Program-made: the position numbers and the translations under genes | Origin: Terana coerulea | Lineage: Eukaryota; Basidiomycota; Agaricomycetes; Polyporales; Phanerochaetaceae | Direction: 5' to 3' | Length of the DNA stretch: 64,000 nt | Assembly: GCA_024811115.1 (NCBI GenBank) | Contig: JAKOGH010000681.1 | Location: 1 to 64,000, forward strand | In this document: positions 36,900-49,555 of the stretch, in pieces | Layout of the letters: each line of letters starts with the position of its first letter | Numbering within the stretch: the first letter of the stretch is position 1 | Notes under the pieces: model-generated | The model's input: only the letters and a program-made list of their open reading frames with translations | What the model was told of the DNA's origin: nothing | The model's database searches: none

Positions 36900-39800
36900 C
36901 TACACATCTATCCGACCTGCCACACTTTCAATCACATTCTTGAGCTGGTGTGCCTCGCGCACCACGCTGTCGTTGTCGTCTTCCGCACACTCAGCCACGA
37001 ATGTAGCAGTTTCTCCAGCAAAGCCTATAAGAGAGACACTTAGTTGTTGAAGTAGACTGCGAGGGGCGGCATGGACACACCAATGAGTTTGCCGCCATGA
37101 GCTTGCCACAGCGCCTTGTCACATGTCAAGGCATACAGCCTCAGACGAACGTCCTCGGCCCTGGTATGCATCAGTACATCCAAGTTGACCTTCTTAATGA
37201 GGCTATCGTCGGTGGCGACTTCACCCAGTGCGACAATGCAGTCCGACAGCGCCGGTCGAGCTTCAGATGCCGACAAGCGGGGGCAAATCGCAACTTGCGC
37301 GACAATAGGGCCAGCCAGGGAATGGACTCGATCATCTCGCCAGTAGGCTGTAAATCATATCAACAGCAAGTCAATGATACGAATAGTGGGGGCCGACCTC
37401 CTTCGTCCAGAGCGAACGACTTCGATAACGTTTGGATGATGGCAAGCCACAGTTCCTCGTTGACCGAAGACTTGCTGAATGAGTTCAGCAATTCAGTGAA
37501 GGGTGCGAGCATGAACGCCATGTAAGGTGTCATCAAGCCCTGGGTTACGACGATTAGCGAGTATCCGCAGATAATCCCTAACAACATACCTTGAAGTAGT
37601 CCAAGAGCGCCATGTAGACTTGACAGAAGACAACCTTGCGGGAATCATCTGACAAAGACATGCGTGATCTACTCAGATTTGAAAACTTCGCTGACCTACC
37701 TGAATCAGGACCAAATGCCCAGTCGAAGAACTTGCGGAATAGGGGCCTGAACACCGTCTCGTTAAGCTTTACAACTAGCTCAAGGAATGCGGCGAGGATC
37801 TCGGCTTGGACCTGAGCTGTGAATCAGACCTACTGCAGAGAAGAATGCTGCGAGCTTCATACCTGCTCCCTGATGGTTGCTTCTGACGCGCACAGTTGGA
37901 AAGCGTCTAAGAAGGTCTTGAACAGGGCGCGCAAGTTTTCCGATACAACTGATCGGTCGGCCGCATGTACCGCTCGTTTGAGGACGGTGAAGTAGCCTAC
38001 CAGCTTAGGCGAAGTAGTCTGAAAGGTGAATGCTTCAGAGATGGTTTGAGGTTCCAAAAGCTCATACACGTACCTCGTCCTTCTTGGCCATGTTTGTCCA
38101 GTACTCGCAAAGCACGGGGAGTAATGCCTTAGACGGAACCCTTTTGGTGATAGTCTTCATGACCGTCCAGATTTGCCCGCTTAGCGCAGTCGTCCCCAAG
38201 ACGGAGTCCAGATACAGGTCGAAGGTCAACGTGAGATCGGCGCCGCTCCAGAAGGTCGGGATGGAGGCCAATAGGGCTTGGAGAACAGCGATGGCATTCA
38301 ATGGCGCAGACGCGTCTAGATCTCTCAGTACACCGACACATTCCCTAACAATGTCTTTGAAGTAGGGGATGGTACGGGGTCCAAGCTTAGTCCTGTACGC
38401 ATGTCAGAGATGATGTGGACTGTGACCGAAACGAACTTACGTCAACGCCAGGAGAGTGGACAGCGCCGATGAAGTCGCTCGTCGTTCGTGCACAGACTTG
38501 ATCACCAAAGGCACCGTCGTCGTTAGCGTGTACTCCTCGCCAATAGCCAAGGTAGCCGCAATTGTCTCTAAGCCATGGAGAGCAGCAGGAAGCAGATGCT
38601 CCGGTTCCGCCGTAGGAATCAGCTTCTTCACCGCTTCTACGACCTTGATGATGGCCGCCTTCGACTCCTGTCGTACCTTCTCCGATACACTCGGCAAGTG
38701 TTCGGCTACCAGGTTGAAGACGCCCTCCAGCTGTTTCTCGCGTCAGTGTCGGCTCAAGCCTGACAACATAGCACTTACTGGGGCACCCGGAGTTTCAATG
38801 ACAGTCAACACGCCAGCGACGAAGTCAGTGGCCGACATGACATATAAGGCATCCCGAATGGCTAAATCCGCAGTCTTCACTATTGCGCCCATGGAAGTGT
38901 CGACCAGCTGCTTTCTCTTGGATACAGATATGTCCAGAAGGGTAGTAAGCATTTCGGAGCCCGTTTGGCGGTCTGGCGGCGAGCTGGGCGTGTTCGAAGA
39001 AGCTAGCTGCTCTAAGGCATGTCGGACGAATATAAGACTCGCGTGTGCTTGTCTCCTGGGTGTATTCGCATGGGGACCCCGTTCCTCATCGCTGTAGACA
39101 TTTAAGCCCGAGATTTCTGAATAGTACTTAAAGGACTCACGTTTTCGTTTCCAGGAATGTGGTCGCATCTGGCGTGAGCTTCAGCTCAACCTCAATAAGG
39201 CGTCGCGCCTCCTGAAGCATCTGAACCAAAACCTAGAGTAAAGTATTTCAGACAGCGCTGCTTCTTGAATTGTGCGATACATACCACAAACTGCAACTCT
39301 GTACCATAACGGCCAAGAGCTGCCAAAGGCAGTGCTAACGATGACGCAGCATCTGGTGAGAGTTGCCGCACCACTTTGTTCGACACCTTGTCCACAAGGA
39401 GGAGGCACAGAGGAGCCAGGAAGTCGGCAGGACCAAGGACGTCAGCCAGGTGAGTAAAAAACTAATGCACGGATTAGACTTGATGCGTGCGTATTGCGGT
39501 ATGTATCACATACCTTGTACGCCTGTGACGCGGAATGTGGTTGACTGCATCGGTGAAGACATGCAGGAATGCCCTTGCAGCAACGTGAAGTGCAAGCTTG
39601 TCGCCATGCGTTTCCTTCAATGATGACACCATGACGGGCACAATACCATCAATTGTCTAGAAACGCAAGTGAGAGATTGTTCAACAGCAGTTGATCACAG
39701 GACCTACCTTTTGAACAACACGGAAACTGTAGGTGTCATCGCGGTGGAAGACGTTGGAGCCCATGAATGTAAAGATTGGCATAACATTGCGCAGCACGGC

Positions 39801-42800
39801 TTCAGGTGCGAGACGAGTGAGTGAAGCCATGAGGAGAAGGGCTTGGTTGAAAGTCTGAGGGTTCTCGGAAACTGACGATGGTGAGCTAAGTGGTTGATTC
39901 ATAGAGGCCACTGGCATACCTCGAATGATTTCTACCAATACATCCAGCCGAATGTTAGCTCCTGACAGTTGGACGCCATCCTATGTCGCATATGTGAATA
40001 AATCCTAAATTGACGAGTGCTGCGACTCACAGGAATGTTGGTCGCGGCGTTCTCAAGCGCAGACATCAACAATTGCTCGATGTATGTCTTCTCCGCTGCA
40101 GACGATGACGCATCATGCACGACTTTGCTGAGGGTCTCCAGCAATGTAGAGACCAGGTCCACTGATCCCGGCAGCGGCTTAGCGCCAATAATCTCCCCTA
40201 GGAACGTCAACAGAGCATAGGCATCGGTGCTCGCGCTGGGGGAAGGAGTGAGTAGGTGCAGTACGTGCATCCAAGATTTCAGCGTACCTCTCAATCTTAG
40301 GCCTCTTTGTAGCACGCTGAGCGGCATCGGTCGCCGCCGGCTGAAGCTCCGAGAGCAAGTCGAGCATAACATCGACTTCCGTAACCAACGCACTCAGTAG
40401 ACCTCTACAATCCGCCGCCTGCGGACACTATTAATACTCCGTGCAATTGCTCATTGTGATATGACTTACAATATCGGCATGCTCTTGACCCTGCTGCAGG
40501 AGCACCTTACAAAGGTCTACCTTTCGATCGAGGCGAAGCTTGGCGTACAAAGATGTCTGAAGACGGCTCGCCAAAACACTTCTCCATGCGCTCGGCGTGC
40601 CTGTATTGAGATTAGACGATGCGTGAAGCTCGGTTGAATATACACACCTGAGCGGAAGCAGGCGCGAATGGTCTTCAGGTATACCTCCCAGGCTTTTCCA
40701 CTGCGCTCGTTCAGCACGTCGCAGGCAGTGCCGTCCAAAGTTGCAAGCACTACAGCAATATAGGCCTCGGACTCTGGCCCGTTAGCTGTTCCGGCCAGTT
40801 TATCGATGACGGGCAGAAGCGTCTGAACCTTCGCCGAGCTCGAGATATCCTCCATACTACGTAGGAGGGCCATTTTCATAGGCAAAACTGAGCAACTGCT
40901 GACATGGGACAGCAAGTAGCAGAGGACGTGCTCCTTGTACCTGTAGAAGTGAATTAAAATGTGATGATTCTAGTATTTGAGAAAAAGAACTCACGACGTT
41001 TCCTTTTTGCCTTCACTTTTGACGGGCAATAAGTGCTGCTGGTGTACGATTCGCAGGTAAAACGCATCATTCAAAAGGTGTTCTCTTGAACTCTGCAAAA
41101 CCCGGACATATCGGCGGAAGTCACTCCAGTCAAGGTACTGCAGATCATCTGTGGCACCTGTCAATATATGCCACAAGCAGGCCCTGAGTCTGGGAGGCAC
41201 ATACCTGAGCTGGGACCGTAGATCGCATCGAAGGCATATACAGCAGTGGGCTGGTTTGCTTGCGATAAGCGGACCAAGCCCGCTACGCAATCCAACGCCG
41301 CTTCACGCAGCCGACGATCTGTGTACTGGACCGCAACCAGTACGGCCGGGAGGATCGTCTGGAAGTCAAGGAAACGCTGGGTGGAAAAGTGCGCCTCCAA
41401 GAATGCTGTAGCATGACGGAGGGCAGTGTACTGAGCCGGCTCGAACGCGCCAACAGTCGGTGGCCTAAGCCAAACGCCAGCTAAGAATTTGAGAGCATCT
41501 TCGCCCAGGCTCACGAATAGCGCGCTTGTGAATCGGGACGAAACCTGGGGAAGGGCATTGCTTGAGTTGATGAGTGTATACACCCTGCGTGTCAAATCGA
41601 TGTACTTCATGCCGAGACCGTTCGTCGTCGCATCCTGAGAGAAATCGTTTATTACAGGCCTTGAACACAATTTATACGGACAAAAATATACCTTGCCATC
41701 TTCCAACCAGTTGAGCGTAACACCAGCGAGGCGCGAGACACGCGGGATTGTGGCGAGGATCGCCACCTGAAGACGACTGAGAGTAGCCCGCTTACTCGGA
41801 TTAAGGACGATAGCTGTGCTCAAACTAGTGTCATGAAGGAACTGGCGAGACTTTCAGCTTTCGACATGAATGTCTGTGATGTATAGTACTCACCACTTGC
41901 AAATCGTCCGAGGCACCTATAAAGTCATCCATCCCATCCAGGCTGTCGAGGCCCATAGCTGCCAGAACTTGGTATGCAGTGTCTAGCTGCTTCTCCCCCG
42001 ACAGATATCCCAGGAGTGCCCGAGTAACGAGATACGCGAGTGCCTTGGCATGAGCATCGCTGTCTCGTAGCTTCTCGAGTATGAAAGCAAGATGAGCGTC
42101 AAAAGAGCTTGACATTGAAATATTCTCTGCGAACAATAAATATCACAATCACGCCGAAGTTCAAACGTACATACCTGCGATCTTTGCAGCAACGGTGATG
42201 TTCGCCCTCGCAAGCACCTGGGTTTGCTGATATGAGTCTTCGCCTTTCGTGGCATGCGACGTATGCTGCGCTTGCTGCCACTTGACGGCTTCCACACAGC
42301 CCCCGAGAAGTTCGTAGCGTGAAAGTGGCGTACCACTGGCGACGTCTTTCGAAGCTTCAACAATATCCCACACCACAGCGGCGGTCTTCTGTCTTGGCTT
42401 GGAGCACAGCAGGAACGGGAAGAGCACTTTCTCGAAAATGGAAGCCGTCAGTTCAGTAGCGTCGGCTCGCGAAGTAATGCTGGGATAGAAATGTGTTGCG
42501 ATAAAGCTGAGGTGCGCCTTGATAATCTGTCGAGAGGGTGGTGCGAACTGCGAGTGAAGAATACCATAAACCGCCTGAATATATGCGACTGGATTGGCTT
42601 GTAACACGGGGAGGAGAAGCGTTGGGTTGGAGTACAAGGCTTCTACCACCGGGGCGTAGGAATCGTGCACTCGAGCAGTGAGTGCAGATCGCACAGATGT
42701 CTATTCAACTTCAGCACCACAGATATTGTATCGGTATCAGGAACACTTACGAGTTCTACTGGCGGCAATCCTCCCTTGCTCAAGCTATCATACAGCTGAC

Positions 42801-44506
42801 GGACGGCAATGACACGAACGGCGCCGTCTGCACTCGTCGACGCAACAACCATATCGGTGTCTGCGGTGCTACCCGACGCGCTTGACGTTCCCGGTAGTTC
42901 AACCGACAAAGAAATCAACAGCTGCTCGAGAGCTCCCTTGTTCTCGCCTGCATTGGCAATAGTAGTTTCGAAGCAAGTCTGTAAAATGCCGGGGTGCCGC
43001 TGTTGCAAATGTACCAGTAGAGCGCGGATACGCGGAAGGATGTGTCCTTCTGGCTCGGGCACCGCAACTGCTTGTGCTATAAGTGAACTGGCGAGGTCCT
43101 TGATGATAGATTGGGGAAGGTTAGGGAAGGCCACAATGGGAGTCAGGACATCGACAGCCTGCTTGTCAGCTAGTCTGCCAAAAACGGTAGTCTTAGCCGT
43201 ACGTACTTAAGTCGATAGAAGGGATGTACTCACCGAGTTGACAGACCCTGAACAAGAGGCCCAATGAATTTCTCCGTGCCGGCAAATTTCAGTGCTTCCC
43301 TAAGCTCTTCTTCGATGCCTCTGGAAAACATGAGTATAGTGGTCTGGTTCGTACGACAATGCCACGCACGAAAGCCTCATAGCAGTCTTCACAACAGTCT
43401 TCGGTAGTGGGGACACGATGTCCGCGTCCTGAGCAGCGCATATACTTGCAAGCGTCCGCACGAACTGCTTGCTGGTGACCCGGGAGGCGCATGATGCAGC
43501 TGTCTTCAGAATACTCGACAATGCTTTGGATGACAATGGGCTCGTATATGACAGAGCGGAGAGAAGAAGGTAGGAAGAGAGCTTGAACGAGGGTTATTAC
43601 TTTTCATAGCGAGATGACCGCGTGCGACTTACTATAACTTCGCGAATTAAGCTCTCCTTTGAACTCTCAACCTCTGCATCTGCGCAATGTTGCAAGGGTT
43701 CCAATGCGGCAGGGAGCACCCATGCAAGCGTCCCCTCCTCCAACGACCCAGGCCGAATTTCACTACTTCGCTTCACGAAGTCCAGCAGGGTTCCGGTGTG
43801 GAAGGCAATCAAGCCTCGGTGAACTGCTGCACATGAGGAAGACTTGACAGCCGAAGGTAGTAGATTCCCTATGAAACGTGCAAGGTCGGTGTTTGTTGGT
43901 TTGACCATTAGGTTCACGAGTGCTTGATGCGTGAGCGGCGTGGAGGTCGCCTTGTGTGCCAACAAGGGTGCGAACGGGGATTTCTCCCTGCTGAACGGGT
44001 CAGTGATGCACCTTGTCTCGGGGTGAGCTCACGTACGAGATATGTAATATCGAAAGCATCTTGGTGAAGTGCGGAGACTCCTGGTAGGGTAAGAAGAGCG
44101 CGAGGACAGTCTCGACGTTGAACTCGTGAACTCGAAACCGTCGCACGAGCCATTCAATGATCTTGCCACTGGGTGACTCTAAAAGATAGGGTCCGAGTAG
44201 AGGGAGGAAGGAGCTGAGGGTGGCGTTCAGTTTCGCGTTCGCCTCCGCATTCTGTAATGTCCTGTCCGTCGCTTTCGCCGCGTCGGAGAATAAAGCGTCC
44301 TCGTAAGTAGCTAAAGACGGTTCCACAGTCTTCAGGCGGAAGAAGGCGTTGGCTGCTAACGCGTAGAGGGAGTCGAGGTCATGCTGGTCTGCCTCCCGAA
44401 GTGTGAAGAGGTAAGACTGAGTAGGTTTCCGCCGAGACCTGTCGACTAGCAGAGCACTATTGAGTGATGCGTTTTGTGCGAGCTGTGCCGCAAGACTCGA
44501 AGCCAT
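36900..44506 (-). CDS. UTP10: U3 snoRNP component UTP10 (BP28/HEATR1)
   Basis: Very large HEAT-repeat protein of the tUTP/UtpA complex, needed for pre-18S processing and coupled Pol I transcription in the nucleolus. The start is MASSLAAQLAQNASLNSALL, then READQHDLDSLYALAANAFF, FNVETVLALFLPYQESPHFT and KMLSILHIS, typical of the family N-terminus. Many exons with HEAT-like helices fill 7.6 kb. The C-terminal BP28CT region includes FTFQTTSPKLVGYFTVLKRA, GLMTPYMAFMLAPFTELLNS, EELWLAIIQTLSKSFALDEGG and DVRLRLYALTCDKALWQAHG-GKLIG. The last exon after a short intron reads GFAGETATFVAECAEDDNDS and ends VAGRIDV at 36900-36902. The estimated length is about 2000 residues. No frame break was noticed in the joins I tested. 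A 650 bp mobile element sits 190 bases upstream of the ATG. Confidence 0.95.
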
Positions 44507-44687
44507 GACGGCTGTTCCAGCCTGACAGTGAGAGGAGGAGGTATGGACAAGACTTGGTGAAGACCGGACTTGCAATAATTCAAGGCTCTCTCGTGCAGGG
44601 GCGTCTAGCAAAAGTTGGCATCCCACGTGAACCGCACGCGAGCTCCCATCAGCGGGACGGCGCTTCCACTGCTTCCTCTCTGCTTCG

Positions 44688-44695
44688 GACTGCTC
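44688..44695. repeat. Left 8-bp target site duplication
   Basis: GACTGCTC directly left of the element; an identical GACTGCTC lies directly right of it at 45346-45353. Confidence 0.85.
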
Positions 44696-45345
44696 TAGTG
44701 TTGCGGAAGAAAGTCCGATGTAACTTACATGCTGTCAGAAAGTCTGTAAGTTACAGTAAGTTACAGTAAATTACAATGACCTGGTATTGATAGGTGTAAG
44801 TAAGTGTCAGTAAGTAATTTCGGCCGGTCGGTCCAATGAAGCGGCATGCATCAGTGTCCATTCGGTCGCGCCGTGTAGTTACACACGTGAAACAGCCTAG
44901 ACTACTGCAAATATATACAAGACGTGTACATTCTTTCCTGCCCCCACCCGACGGTTTCATGGCCTCGCTTCCGATACGTAACGGTAGGGGTATAGATGTC
45001 ACCTCCTTGCTTGATTGCACTCCCCGCCCATTCTTCTCACTACTGAACAGAGCAAACAGCCAGCTGCGGGGACGAAGACCAAGGTGTCAGGGCAGGGCGG
45101 GGCGAAGGAGAGCAAGCCAGGAGTGGTCAAGTTCGCTGGGCCGGACTCATGGGGGTAACCGCGGGAGTTACTTACTATAATTGATGTTTGTTTACCCTTA
45201 TTTACATTTACTTACCGTAACTTACATAGAAGCGCCCATATGTAAGTAACTGTAACTTACACCCCTTTTCGACCTTACATCTGCCGTTATTTACTGACAT
45301 ATAATATGTAAGTTACATCCGCCGGGACTTTCTTCCGCAACACTA
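44696..45345. mobile_element. Non-autonomous hAT-type element (MITE), 650 bp
   Basis: The ends are perfect 21-bp terminal inverted repeats starting TAGTGTTGCGGAAGAAAG. After a 5-base indel the inverted match resumes with GGATGTAACTTACAT. The element is flanked by a perfect 8-bp duplication, the hallmark of hAT insertions. Subterminal copies of GTAAGTTAC / GTAACTTAC cluster near both ends (about 44719-44775 and 45215-45320), like hAT transposase-binding repeats. No transposase frame lies inside, so it must move in trans. It sits in the upstream region of UTP10, about 190 bases from the ATG, and 74 bases from the stop of the next gene. Perfect ends and TSD point to a recent insertion. Confidence 0.88.
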
Positions 45346-45353
45346 GACTGCTC
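45346..45353. repeat. Right 8-bp target site duplication
   Basis: GACTGCTC, identical to 44688-44695. Confidence 0.85.
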
Positions 45354-45419
45354 CCTCCTTTCGTTCAGGCATCCATGATCCTCAGGCTTGTTCAGCGGAT
45401 AGCAAGCATGTAATCTGTG

Positions 45420-47287
45420 TTACCGACCCTGCACACTTCCTAGCTTAAAACCCACAGCCACTTCTCCTGAGTTCTCTGCATCTATGTCTGGATTCGCTCT
45501 CTCGAACCCAAATGCACGTCCCCAGCGGTTCCATGGCTCATCGCCCGGCACGAACTGCACGCCGGCCGCCTCATGCGCCCCCTTCTCCAGCCACCCAGTA
45601 GCCATCCCTATCACTAGAATGACAATAGTACGAAGATAGGTACGATTTGGCACGTTGTCAAGCGGATGGTTGTTTGGAATTGACAGGCCAGATTGGTAGC
45701 GTAAGGGCTTGGGAAGGCGTCGAAGGCGAAGCTGTTGAGCGAGACTTCTTTGGCTAACTGCACCACTTGAAGCCGCATCGTCCTGCAAGAGTTCACGAAA
45801 AAGATCTTCTGAAGAGAAATGGCAGAGCCTCTCAGAGGCCCACAACAACCTGGCATGCTGCAGAGATGGTGCTTCGAAGAGAGCCGTGAAGAAGGCGGAC
45901 GACAAGTAGAATATCGATAGTTGTCGTTTCTCCGGCCCGCCGTCCAATGGGATGAACGACTGTTGCGGGATAGCAGGATTTGCTGCTGCGAGTGTGACAG
46001 CGATGCCAGTCTCCTCCATCCGGCGTTGCAAGAATGCTTCCGACTCTCTTCCTTGCAAACGCTTCCGCCGAAGTCTCAGCTTGCCACCCAATGCCTCCAC
46101 GCTTCTGCTCTTCACCTCCCCACCCCTTCGTGACAGGATAAGGGGCTGGCCTCACGTAGACCTTGAGATGCTTTCGGTAGTGTAATATCCCCGCGTGGAG
46201 CAGAATCCGAGGGAGCGAAAGAAATAAGACAAACGGTTGCGAAAGAAGCGCATATACGAGGTTCCTGGATGTCAACGGCGTCGACGATATAGGCGTTAGT
46301 ATCGCAGTGAGTTTCAGCGGTCCTTTGCTGGTCGTGCTCGCAGACTCCGTAGTCGCCGTGTATAAGTGAACACGGACTCGAGGTGCGGCGGCTGGAACGG
46401 ACATTCCAGATGCAGTGGAAGGCGCGTCGGGGAAGGTCACGGACACTGTGTAGTATCCTGACCTGTCGTTGAACGGGGAAACATGGAATTCGCGACCGAA
46501 CGTCCATTGGTGAGTGAATCTGTGGGGAAATGCTTGAGCGAATGGTCGCTGTGTGACTAATGGAGCTGCATCACCCTTTGTCTGGTGCGCTGTCCTCTGT
46601 AGGTCCGACTACTAGCACGTGGAGATGACGTTCCCCGAACGTATTATGGATCTATTGAGTAAGCTTTCAGGGTACATTAAATATTGAAGTGTAAGCGGAG
46701 CCTACCTCTAGCACCACAAGCCAGGGCCGGCCGCCGCTCGTGTAGCAGTAATAAACCGTCAATGGATTTATTCCTTCGAATCCAAAGTAGCTCGGCATCG
46801 TGAGCATCCAAGCATCCTCCAGCTCGGAGCCAGGAAAGCCGCGGTCCTCGAGGAGTTGCTTGAGCTTTGCCTTGATATTCCGCTTGTCCTTCTCCCCGGA
46901 CTGCAGGTATGCCGAACTTCTGAGACCGGTAAGTCTCCAGCTGATCCCGCCATATCCGAAGAGCCGCCCCCGCGCACGGTCCAGAGAACGTGATTCCAGG
47001 GCATTTAGCGAGACGAGGAAAAAGAGGGTGGGATATGTAAATGTATGCGACGCAGCCCGTGGTAGAAGCCTGCTGTGGGTGACCTTGTTCCGCAGGATTA
47101 GGCCACCTTGCGTGACTGTGTCCGGCTTCGCGTTCTCGTGTTGATTCGCCCGGCTTCCTACCATGTACAGCGCCGCGAAAAGTATGCTAGCAACAGCGGA
47201 TCCATATAGAATTTGGCGACATGGAGATGTTGTATCGGCGGTGTTAGGACATGGAAAGGATATCGCTCGCTGCGTACGCATGCCCAT
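45420..47287 (-). CDS. DUF1365 family protein
   Basis: Starts MGMRTQRAISFPCPNTADTT with one hydrophobic segment (ILYGSAVASILFAALYMVG), suggesting a membrane anchor. DUF1365 motifs: VTHSRLLPRAASHTFTYPTL, FFLVSLNAL, the block DAWMLTMPSYFGFEGINPL-TVYYCY, WLVVLEIHNTFGERH after an intron, FTHQWTFGREFHVSPFNDRS-GYY and TAILTPISSTPLTSRNLVYA. The final frame gives ESEAFLQRRMEETG, LSIFYLSSAFFTALFEAPSL and HARLLWASERLCHF, then a second possible membrane segment RTIVILVIGMATGWLEKG. The exon containing GWQAETSAEAFAR shifts to the ESEAFLQRR frame near 46050, so one base is probably extra or a short intron was missed. DUF1365 has no firm biochemical role; links to cyclopropane-fatty-acid or lipid metabolism come from bacterial neighbours. 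Confidence 0.85.
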
Positions 47288-47964
47288 GATGTCGAGAGGA
47301 GGGTTGCTCGCGCGCTAGATGTTTCCCTTAGCATCGCATGCCCAGCGGCATCATATCGAGTCTGGCCCAGGTAGGAAGGCCAATATCTACCGTACACTAA
47401 GGCATTTTTATCCGTGGCATGCGCTCAGTGATCCAGTACTCTCCCGCATATGCCCTTCTCTCACTGAGTCACTGGAGGGCCCGCTGAGGAGCTGAGGAGT
47501 GTGGCGCTTCCGGAGACCTACCTAAAAAGGAAATGATACGGGGTAGCGCCATCCCGCCAGGAGCCGTATTTGGGCAAAGGACCCAGTGGTGACTGGCTGT
47601 GGCGTGATGGTCACGTACGAACAAAGCCGCATTCTCCCATTCTCCGGGAGAAAAGGAGAGTCATCATTTCACAGTCTTTCTGAGCGTGTCTAGATATACA
47701 GCGCCAGTAAGTTTACTCTGGTTGTAACTATTCAAATGAAGCCATTTCATGTACAGTAACTAGTACTGCAAGCCATAGGCATATGACATGGTGCATGGGT
47801 AGTTGCATCATGAAAATGCAGCTTACTCCTCCACAAGATGTCAGATGCAAGAACAAGACGAAGAGAGTACTATCGAGAAGTCTACAGTATCACTGCCGCC
47901 CATCGTTGAACGAGGAAAAGGGTAGGCGCCATGTGCATTCTCTGAGACTAGAATATTCGAATAA
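47288..47964. other. Intergenic, no gene recognised
   Basis: 680 bases. Contains the short palindrome TTCTCCCATTCTCCGGGAGAA at 47632-47652, a possible hairpin. No coding sequence seen. Confidence 0.5.
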
Positions 47965-48665
47965 TCAAGAACGAAAGAGAATAGAGGATGGTTCACTATG
48001 CAGGAGTGGGGGGCGATAAAGAAGTACAGGTTGCCAAGATCCATGGGAGACCTGGCGCAATTCCCACAGAATAAGACGCTCGAAGGGGTAGCGGGCGATG
48101 TTCCAGTCGCCTACGACGTGCTGACCCGGAGCAGTGTCCTGCACATGTACAGGCGCCGTAGATTTTAGCACCACGTACTATACAGCTTGACGGTGTACTG
48201 ACCCGCATCCATCTTTGCACTGATTCCGCTATTCTTTTAGCAAGCCGCCACTTTGGGAAAGGCTCGGCCTGAGCGTTCCGTTCGCGGGCATCCAAGTTGC
48301 AGCTCCATGCAACATATCCAGGCCACTGGCAGAGAATTCCAGTGAATTTGAGTACACATAAAGCGAGGCACACTCACCCAGAGTTGCAAAGTGAACCGCG
48401 CGACATTCAAAGTGGTGGCGGTAGGCACATCCCAGCCCGTATATCCACGGTAAGTAGCGTGAACGGCATCTTGCAAGGAAATGTTGAAGGGAATTGTGGG
48501 ACCCGTAAACGGACCTGTACGACTTGTGTAGATTATCTGAGGTACTATTATTCCCTGCGCAGTGGCATCCATGCCGTTGGACACAGTCATAAAGGTATGG
48601 GATCCTGTCTAAGTCTGAAAGTACATGATGAAAAGTCGAGCGACGAGATATTTCGGACATACCAT
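47965..48665 (-). CDS. SWQPV-family protein, copy 1 (intact)
   Basis: First of seven copies of a family I cannot name. Exons in gene order: ATG alone (48663-48665), 48378-48608, 48203-48325 and 47965-48138; all keep phase, giving about 176 residues. Exon 2 begins TGSHTFMTVSNGMDATAQ, then GIIVPQIIYTSRTG and TLNVARFTLQLW. Exon 3 (41 codons) begins WPGYVAWSCNLDARERNAQA and includes LAKRIAESVQRWMR. Exon 4 has YPFERLILWELRQVSHGSWQ and PVLLYRPPLL. No signal peptide, membrane helix or known catalytic motif is seen. The tail after LLYRPP follows a run of six C and may be misread; with one more C the protein would stop ten or so residues earlier. The nearest family member is 6 kb to the right. Confidence 0.75.
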
Positions 48666-49555
48666 TATGCTAACGTGCTGTTACGTTTCCGAGGTTGTGA
48701 GTGACTTGAACGTCGCTGCAGTGCTGCATTTTACTGCAGGGTGAGCACACTTTATAAACCCCCTTGAACTCCTCGCTGGACAGCCAGAAACACTACGTAA
48801 CTCGCTGGGTCGTAACGTTTCTGGAATTCGAGCTGCGGGACAAGTGGGCGTGAGGGTATCATTCTGTGTGGCACAGAAATCCATTCGAGGCCGACTGGCG
48901 GTTCATGCCGTGGCTCACCCGGATCTGCCTCCGCTAGCATAGCGCGAGTTTCACCATTTAACATAGTTCCGCTGTAGCTGTAGTTATATCACAGCGGCCA
49001 TAGCATGAATATTGAGCAAGCATTTTAATGTCCTGTGTAAAGGGACCTACCGCTACATGCGACGCTTGAGAATTGACAGGGCGCCATCCAGGGTTTCTGG
49101 ATGAGCGGGTCGCGCGACGCGCCCGATTGGTCACGCGAAAGCGCAGTATGATATGACTCGGTGAGCGGGCAGGGCCGCCTTCAAGCACCCAGAAACTCCA
49201 CAATGCTGAGCTCCGGTGACTGCAACTGCCGTTCCAGTTATTTGGAAAAATTCTCGTAAGCCGACACAACTGTAACGTCAGGATAGTGTCACCCCAGGTC
49301 TATGATGATGCCTGCAGATGTTGCCGGACGCCACAATGCTGAGCGCTAGGCGGAAGAACTTCGATCATTAAATGAGATCCCTGTGGAATGTTACTCGAAG
49401 CGAATAAAGGCGCACTCTTGCGAGCATAGAATATGGTTTATGAGAGCCGGTCGCTGTTACATGTTACAAGATATCCTGGCTCCAAGCGGCATTGTACACG
49501 GGGGTGGGCAAGAGAACGAGGGCAACGTACCAAATTGTATTTAGTTCGAGTCATC
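48666..49555. other. Intergenic, no gene recognised
   Basis: 890 bases. CCACAATGCTGAGC occurs twice (49198 and 49329), a small direct repeat. The left end is the promoter of SWQPV copy 1; the right end is the PP28-like 3' region. Confidence 0.5.

Noticed and set aside
45420..47287. Two separate genes (45420-46115 and 46667-47287).
   Set aside because: DUF1365 motifs run through both in order, with a spliced HNTFGERH exon between them.
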